From Pseudocercospora fijiensis CIRAD86 (Eukaryota; Ascomycota; Dothideomycetes; Mycosphaerellales; Mycosphaerellaceae), in contig NW_006921533.1 in assembly GCF_000340215.1 (NCBI RefSeq), forward strand, positions 8,318,641 to 8,382,640: DNA of 64,000 nt, read 5' to 3'. Both the position numbers and the translations under genes were made by a program. The notes beneath the pieces were generated by a model. It made no database searches, was not told the DNA's origin, and saw nothing but the letters and a program-made list of their open reading frames with translations. The first letter of the stretch is position 1. Each line of letters begins with the position of its first letter. This document shows positions 58,042 to 64,000 of this stretch, piece by piece.

Positions 58042-58387
58042 TGTTACGGTTACTCGCGACAGATCGTTAGGTAACTTCTTATTACGTACAAGCCGAGGCT
58101 TCTTTAGAGAGGCTAATACAAGCGGGAGGCAGAGATAGAATAATTGGTATAAAGGTAATTCCAATTAGTAAGTAGGTAATATAAGTTAAACGCCTCGAGC
58201 TATAAGGGTATTCCGGCGTTCCTAAATACAAAGGAGACATCTTGTTTATAGTCGTAAGCGACGTAAGCGACGCTGTCGCTCTCGACCGCTCCTATCGCTC
58301 CTAGTAAGATAGAGCGACAGCTTAGCCTACTAGTCTTAGCGTCGCTCTAAGATTATGTAAGGACTCTAGCTAATTAGATCCGTAATA
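58042..58387 (-). repeat. LTR of outer element (5' LTR in element sense)
   Basis: 346 bp, partner of 39177-39522. Followed directly by target duplication TAGAA (58388-58392). Confidence 0.95.
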
Positions 58388-58392
58388 TAGAA

Positions 58393-58818
58393 CTAATACG
58401 CGCGCTTCTAAAAGTGCGACTTTTATTAGAATCGGATTAATATTTATTAAGATATTAACCGCCGAAATAGGAGCTAATACTAGCTAATACTAGCTAATAC
58501 TAGCTAATACTAGCTAATACCTGCTAATACCTACTAATACCTACTAATACCTACTAATACCTACTAATACCTACTAATATCTACTAATACCTACTAATAC
58601 CTACTAATACCTACTAATACCTACTAATACCTACTAATACCTACTAATACTAACTTCGAATATTATTAATTTATATAAAAATTTTACGCCCTATAGAGCC
58701 GACCCGCGCGCTTCTAATAGTACGACCTTTATCGAAATCGGATTAGTATTTATCGAGATATATATAGAATACTTCGTATTCTATAGCTATCTAGTCTAGG
58801 GGCGCCTCTATATAATAG
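58393..58818. repeat. Satellite-like flank containing a 10-bp tandem array (58471-58650)
   Basis: Continues the repeat interrupted by the outer element. Inside are 18 uninterrupted 10-bp units: first TAGCTAATAC-type, then CTACTAATAC-type. The same unit left of the element (near 39.1 kb) has only three or four such copies, so the array expanded here or contracted there. Confidence 0.85.
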
Positions 58819-61425
58819 TGTTAGGGCTAAAGAGGTTATATGTAATTAGCATATAACCGGGCTCGAGTAAAGCTAGGGTCTTAGTACCTTAGGTAGGGCT
58901 TAGCAATTAGCAATAGGCTAACTTGCCTGCCTTCCTCCCTCTCCTCCTAGTTCCTTATCGAATACTACTCGTACCTACTACTACCCTATCTACCTACTAA
59001 TATACCCTTCTTATATAGTATTTGATCTACCCTTTAAGGGCAGTAGCTAGATAGTCCTTATTTTAAGCTTTTAGCGGTATAGCTACGAATAAGACTAATC
59101 TAACTATATTGCGCCCGAAGAACGGGACCTATACGTACTATTCTATCGAAACAACCGTACTAATTATTAAGCAAGGCCTTCTATACGGCCTATTATACTA
59201 AGTTAAGCATACTAGGCCGATATCTACTAATTCCGCTATATCCGCATCTTAGGGGCTAACAATACATTATTATTAGTGTCGCCCCTTATAATAGCCGGTT
59301 TATTACGAAACAATAACCGTGCTACCGCTAGTAGCGCTAGCAACGATAACGCTAGTAGTATAGTGCCTACTAAAGTGCCTACTAAAGCACCTACTAAAGT
59401 GCCTCCTACTAAAGAGCCTGCTACTAGGCCTACCGAAGAACCTATAGTCCTAGGTAATAATCTAGAATTGCCTATTAACGACATCCTTAGCAATATTATT
59501 AACCGTCGATATAGCTAACTAGCCTTCGGCCCCTAGCTAGTAGCGAGACTTTAAGAAGCTACTTAGAATAGGCTTACTACCTTACGACAAGAACAATAGC
59601 TAAAGGATAATCTCCTCGAGATTCGCCGCTTATAGGAAGCTCTAATAACTACTGCTAAACCGGGACTAGTAGCAGGACCTTCTATATAGAAGAAGGATGC
59701 TAAACTTAAGAATTGCACTATATTCGATAGCTCTAGTCGGAAGCAATATAACGACTATATCCGCGACTATAAGCTTAACTAACGCAACGTACTAAGAGCG
59801 CTACTAGATAACTATTCCTTAGTCGTATACGCTATATAGTACATTAATAGCGACCTAAAACGCACTTAGGATAATCATTTCGACTCCCTTAGTAACTAGA
59901 CTACTATTTAGTAGAAAACCTATAAGACTATTATGCTAGACACCCTTAGGAACCCGATACTAATACAACAGTATACTTAGGACTAATACCTCCGAGCTAA
60001 ACAAAAGACTAACTAGTCGGCTCGCTCGTTCGAGGCCTATCTAAAGACCCTCGAAGATAACCTTCCGGCTAAGACCGACTCTATATAGATCTCCGAAATA
60101 CGCCCTAAATTAAGATAGGAGCTTATCCTTAAATTGGACCGCCGCCGTATATTCGAATAGGCTAATCTTATACGAATTCAATTTATAATTAAAGTAGAAA
60201 CTGTAGAACGTATAGTATAGCTATAGCAACGGTTAGAATCTAAGATACGACTATCTAACAACCGTAGCCGCGGAGGCAACTAAGGCTCCTACTAAAACAA
60301 CAATGCTAATAATAGGAACAGTAACAATAACCGTAGAAGAGGCCGTAGCCGACGGCTATACAAAGGAGGCCGTAATAGGGGCCGAGGAAGGGGCTCGTAT
60401 CCTTATAATACTAACCGCTCGACTAATAATAGCAGTAGCTATAGCAACCTCCTAACTAGATTAAAGTGCTTTAATTGCGATAGCACTAGCTATCTACTAG
60501 GCTAATGCGACAAACCTAGGGACTAGGCCCGAGTCGACCGTACTACCGCTAAGCACCGAAAGCATCTCCTAGTAGCTAACGCTACCCCTATAGGCTAACC
60601 TTCTAATTAGTCGAAAAAAGAATAAGCGCCGTACTAACTATTAGCCTTATACGGCGTAAGACTATTAACATTATACTAGCTACTATACGTACCTATCCCG
60701 TATCGGACTCGCATAGCACTAACTATAAGACTAAGGTTATACTAGATCTAGGAAATTCAGTTAGTGCCCTTATTAGCTATCGCCTAGCTAAGCAATTAGA
60801 CCTTTAATAACTGCCTAGGACTAACCTGCTAACCCTTGCTTGGTTTAATAACGCTCGGCACTTAACCTATAGAGCCTACTACATTTATACAGTCCTAAAA
60901 GACGACCTCGGCAATGAGCGCCTACTAGACTTTACTGCCTATATAGTAGACATAGACAACCTCCTATCCGATATTGTTATTAGCAACCCTATTCTTAAGT
61001 ACTATACTATAGCTATAGACTTAGGCAGTTAATAATAGCGATTTAGAATCGCTAGAAAAGAGGATATTAAACACATTAATATTAGCGAGTGCCCTAACGA
61101 TATTAGGGTCCTATTTATTAGCAACCTAATACTAGCCTCTGCCTTAGCTAATCCTACTACCGACCTACTCGGTAGTAATAACGATAAACCTATACCTCTT
61201 AATAGTATAGACCCTAATTAGCTCGCTCGTATACCCTAGACTATTAGGGAGACCTATATCGAGGTATTTAAATACTACCTAGCATCGACGTTGCCTATAT
61301 ATAAAGAGACGGATTATAAGATTAACATTATAGAGGGTAAAGAGGTCCCTTTTAGTCCCCTCTATAACCTTAGTAAACGAGAGCTTACTATATTACGTAA
61401 GTATCTAGAGGAAAACCTAGCTAAT
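58819..61425 (+). mobile_element. Gypsy-type LTR-gag-protease unit, copy A, truncated at the start of RT
   Basis: Begins TGTTAGGGCTAAAG, a likely LTR start, and repeats at 61426. Contains an open 80-codon piece (59276-59518) with a PTKVPTKAPTKVPP run, a RIP-broken gag, an Arg/Gly/Asn-rich segment, and a zinc knuckle at 60467-60508 whose His is now Tyr and which contains a TAA. A protease-like part follows (KVILDLGNSVSALISYRLAKQ). It ends in the conserved RT leader (KRELTILRKYLEENLAN) directly against copy B. RT, RNase H and integrase are absent. LTR length cannot be fixed. Confidence 0.8.
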
Positions 61426-64000
61426 TGTTAGGGCTAAAGAGGCTATACGTAATTAGCATGTAACTAGGCTAAGTAAAGCTAGGGTCTTAGTGCCTTAGGC
61501 AGGGCTTAGCGCTTAGTAATTAGCTAACTTGCCTGCCTTCCTCCCTCTCCTCCTAGCTCCTTATCGAATACTACCTATACCTACTACTACCCTATCTACC
61601 TACTAATATACCCTTCTTGTACAGTATTCGATCTACCCTTTAAGGGCAGTAGCTAGATAGTCCTTATTTCAAGCTTTTAGCGGTATAGCTATAAACAAGA
61701 CTAATCTAACTATATTGCGCCCGAAGAACGGGACCTATACGTGCTATTCTATCGAAACAACCGTACCAATTATTAAGCAAGGCCTTCTATACGGCCTATT
61801 ACACTAAGTTAAGTATACTAGACCGATATCTACTAATTCCGCTACATCCGCATCTTAGGGGCTAATAATATATTATTAGTGTTACCCCTTACAATAGCCG
61901 GCTTATTACGAAACAATAACCGTGCTACCGCTAGTAGCGCTAGCAACGACAACGCTAGTAGCATAGTGCCTACTAAAGTGCCTACTAAAGCGCCTACTAA
62001 AGAGCCTACTAGAGGGCCTACTAAAGAACCTATAATCGAAGGGGATAACCTATCGTTACCTATTAACGACATTCTTAATAACATTGTTAATCGACGATAT
62101 AGGCAGCTAGCCTTTAGTCCCTAACTAGTAGCGAGACTTTAAGAAGCTACCTAAAACAGGCTTACTGCCTTACGTCAAGAACAATAGCTAAAGGATAACC
62201 TTCTCGAGATTCGCCGCCTCTAGGAATCTCTAATAACTACTACTAAGCTAATAGTAGGACCTTCTTTACTACCTATCTAAAAGAAGGATACTAAACTTAA
62301 GGACTACACCGTATTTAATAGCTCTAGTCGGAAGCAGTATAACGACCACATTCGTAACTACAAACTTAACTAGCGCAACGCACTAAGAGCGCTACTAGAC
62401 GACTATTCCTTAGTCGTATACGCTATGTAGTATATCAATAGCGACCTAAAGCGTATATAGGATAACTATTTTAACTCCCTTAACGATTAGACCGCTGTTT
62501 AGTAGCAGACCTACAAAACTATTATGCTAGATACCCTTAGAAACCCTACACTAAGGCAATAACATGCTTAGGACCTGTATCTTCGAGCTAAACAAAAGAC
62601 TAATTAATCGGCTCGTTTATTCGAGGCCTATTTAAAGACCCTCGAGGATAACCTTCCGCCTAAGACTAATTCTATATAGATCTCCGAGATACGCCTAAAA
62701 CTTAGGTAGGAGCTTATTCTCGAATTAGACCGTCGCCGCGTATTCGAACAAGCCAATCTAATATGCATTTAATTCATAGTCGAAGTAGAAACAGCCGAAC
62801 GGGCTGTTTAGCTCTAATAGCGACTAGAATTAAGAATCCGACTAGCTAGTACTAACCGTAGCAACCGTAGTAGCCGCGGAGGAAACTAAGGTTCCTACTA
62901 GGACAACAATACTAACAATAGGAATAGTAACGATCGTAGAAGAGGCCGTAGCCGGCGGCTATATAGAGGAGGCCGCGACAGGGGCCGTAGAAGGGGCTCG
63001 TATCCCTATAATACTAACCGTTCTACTAACAATAATAACAGCTACGGCAGTCTACTAACCGGGTTGAAGTGCTTCAATTGTAATAGCACTAGCTATCTAC
63101 TAGGCTAATACGACAAACCTAAGGACTAGGCCCGAATTAACCGTACTTCCGCTAAATACCGAAAGCACCTCTTAGCGGCTAACGCTACCCCTATAGGCTA
63201 ACCTTCGAAAAAAGAGTAAGCGCCGTACTAACTATTAGCCTCGTACGGCGTAAGACTATCGACATTGTACTAGCTATAACACGCTCCTACCTTATATAGG
63301 ACACGAAGGGCACTAACTATTAAACTAAGGTTATACTAGATCTAGGAAATTCAGTTAGTGCCCCCACTAGCTATCGCCTAGCTAAGTAATTAGACCTTCG
63401 ACAACTGCCGAGGACTAACCTACTAACCCTTGCTTGGTTTAATAACGCTCGGCACTTAACCTATAGGGCCTACTATATTCCTATAGTTCTAAAGGACGAC
63501 CTCGGAAATGAACGCCTACTAGACTTTACTACCTACGTAGTAGATACAGACAACCTGTATAGGGGAGCTACTATTATTATTAGCAACCCTGTTCTTAAGT
63601 ACTACGCTATAGCTATAGACCTAGGCCTCTAGAAGTAGCGATTTAGAATCGCTAGAAAGGAGGATATTAAACACATTAATGTTAGCGAATGCCCTAACGA
63701 TATTAGGGTCCTATTTATTAGCAACCTAATACCTGCCTTAGCTAATCCGACTGCCGACCTACTCGGTAGTAATAACGATAAACCTGTGCCCCCGGATAGT
63801 ATAGACCCTAATTAGCTTGCTCGTATACTAGAGCCTATCCGAGAGACCTATATTAATGTGTTTGAACATTACCTAGCATCGACATTGCCTATATTTAAGG
63901 AGACGGATTATAAGATTGATATTATAGAGGGCAAAGAGGTTCCTTTTAGACTACTCTATAACCTTAGTAAGCGCGAGCTTGCTATATTACGTAAGTACCT
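61426..64000 (+). mobile_element. Gypsy-type LTR-gag-protease unit, copy B, runs to window end
   Basis: Tandem second copy with the same order: LTR start, open 81-codon piece (61879-62124) with the same PTK repeat, gag, Gly/Arg/Asn region, zinc knuckle (63070 on; here the last Cys is TAC, Tyr), protease, and the same RT leader (SKRELAILRKYL) at the window edge. It differs from copy A by many transitions and small indels, so the copies diverged after duplication or are separate insertions. What follows is outside the window. Confidence 0.8.

Larger units (their letters stand above)
39177..58387 (-). mobile_element. Outer Ty3/gypsy LTR retrotransposon, RIP-inactivated
   Basis: A minus-strand gypsy element bounded by two 346-bp LTRs and a TAGAA duplication (39172-39176 and 58388-58392). 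Without the nested inner element it is about 6.9 kb. Orientation follows from gag at the high-coordinate end, the RT motif Y-I-D-D (54915-54926), integrase near 53.3-53.8 kb, and a purine tract (on the minus strand AAGAAGGGGGATAG) abutting the LTR at 39523. All coding frames are broken by TAG/TAA in RIP style. LTR ends are inverted: TGTTACGG at one end, CCGTAATA at the other (CCGTAACA before RIP). Confidence 0.93.

Noticed and set aside
58471..58650. CRISPR-like array
   Set aside because: Units are contiguous 10-mers without spacers, and the genome is fungal; it is a simple tandem repeat.

Overview
The window reads as nuclear DNA of a filamentous ascomycete, most likely a dothideomycete (my inference; the order cannot be fixed from sequence alone). 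Genes carry short 55-130 nt introns with GTAAGT/GTATGT donors and CTAAC/CTAAT-like branch sites. The proteins are fungal types: Spt20, DML1/Misato, DUF3433, a DCAF11-like WD40 protein and RNRIYE-motif proteins. Repeats in the right part show the signature of repeat-induced point mutation (RIP).

Positions 1-22.2 kb are an ordinary gene-rich block. It holds a partial MFS sugar transporter, a TauD-type dioxygenase, a WDR23/DCAF11-like WD40 protein, a DUF3433 membrane protein, the SAGA subunit Spt20, DML1/Misato, a small coiled-coil protein, an unknown protein, a triple Myb/SANT-like protein, an N-terminally anchored unknown protein and a small RNRIYE protein. I resolved splice sites for seven genes whose reading frames are interrupted.

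Positions 22.5-38.3 kb are gene-poor and decaying. Intact genes are an F-box-like protein, two secreted proteins and a SAM methyltransferase. Between them lie broken genes: a phosphoesterase/phospholipase C C-terminus, a GMC oxidoreductase C-terminus, an allantoate-permease-type MFS transporter with a frameshift, a nonsense codon and an internal deletion, and a coiled-coil tail-anchored protein with a one-base frameshift.

Positions 38.4-64 kb are a RIP-mutated transposon block. It has very little CA/TG but CpG is retained, and reading frames are closed almost only by TAG and TAA. A Ty3/gypsy element on the minus strand (39177-58387; two 346-bp LTRs; TAGAA target duplication) sits in satellite-like DNA. 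It was itself hit by a second, plus-strand gypsy-type element (40533-52817; two 279-bp LTRs; CTAG duplication). Removing the inner element leaves about 6.9 kb for the outer one, a normal gypsy size. The inner element is 12.3 kb because it carries, besides gag-protease and pol, a third frame of about 930 codons (about 49.6-52.4 kb) that I cannot assign. Five copies of a 25-nt C4G5 quasi-palindrome stand at the borders of its coding modules. From 58.8 kb to the window end lie two tandem 2.6-kb LTR-gag-protease units of a third gypsy family. A tRNA-Pro-like relic with a long anticodon-loop insertion lies at 40.24-40.40 kb.
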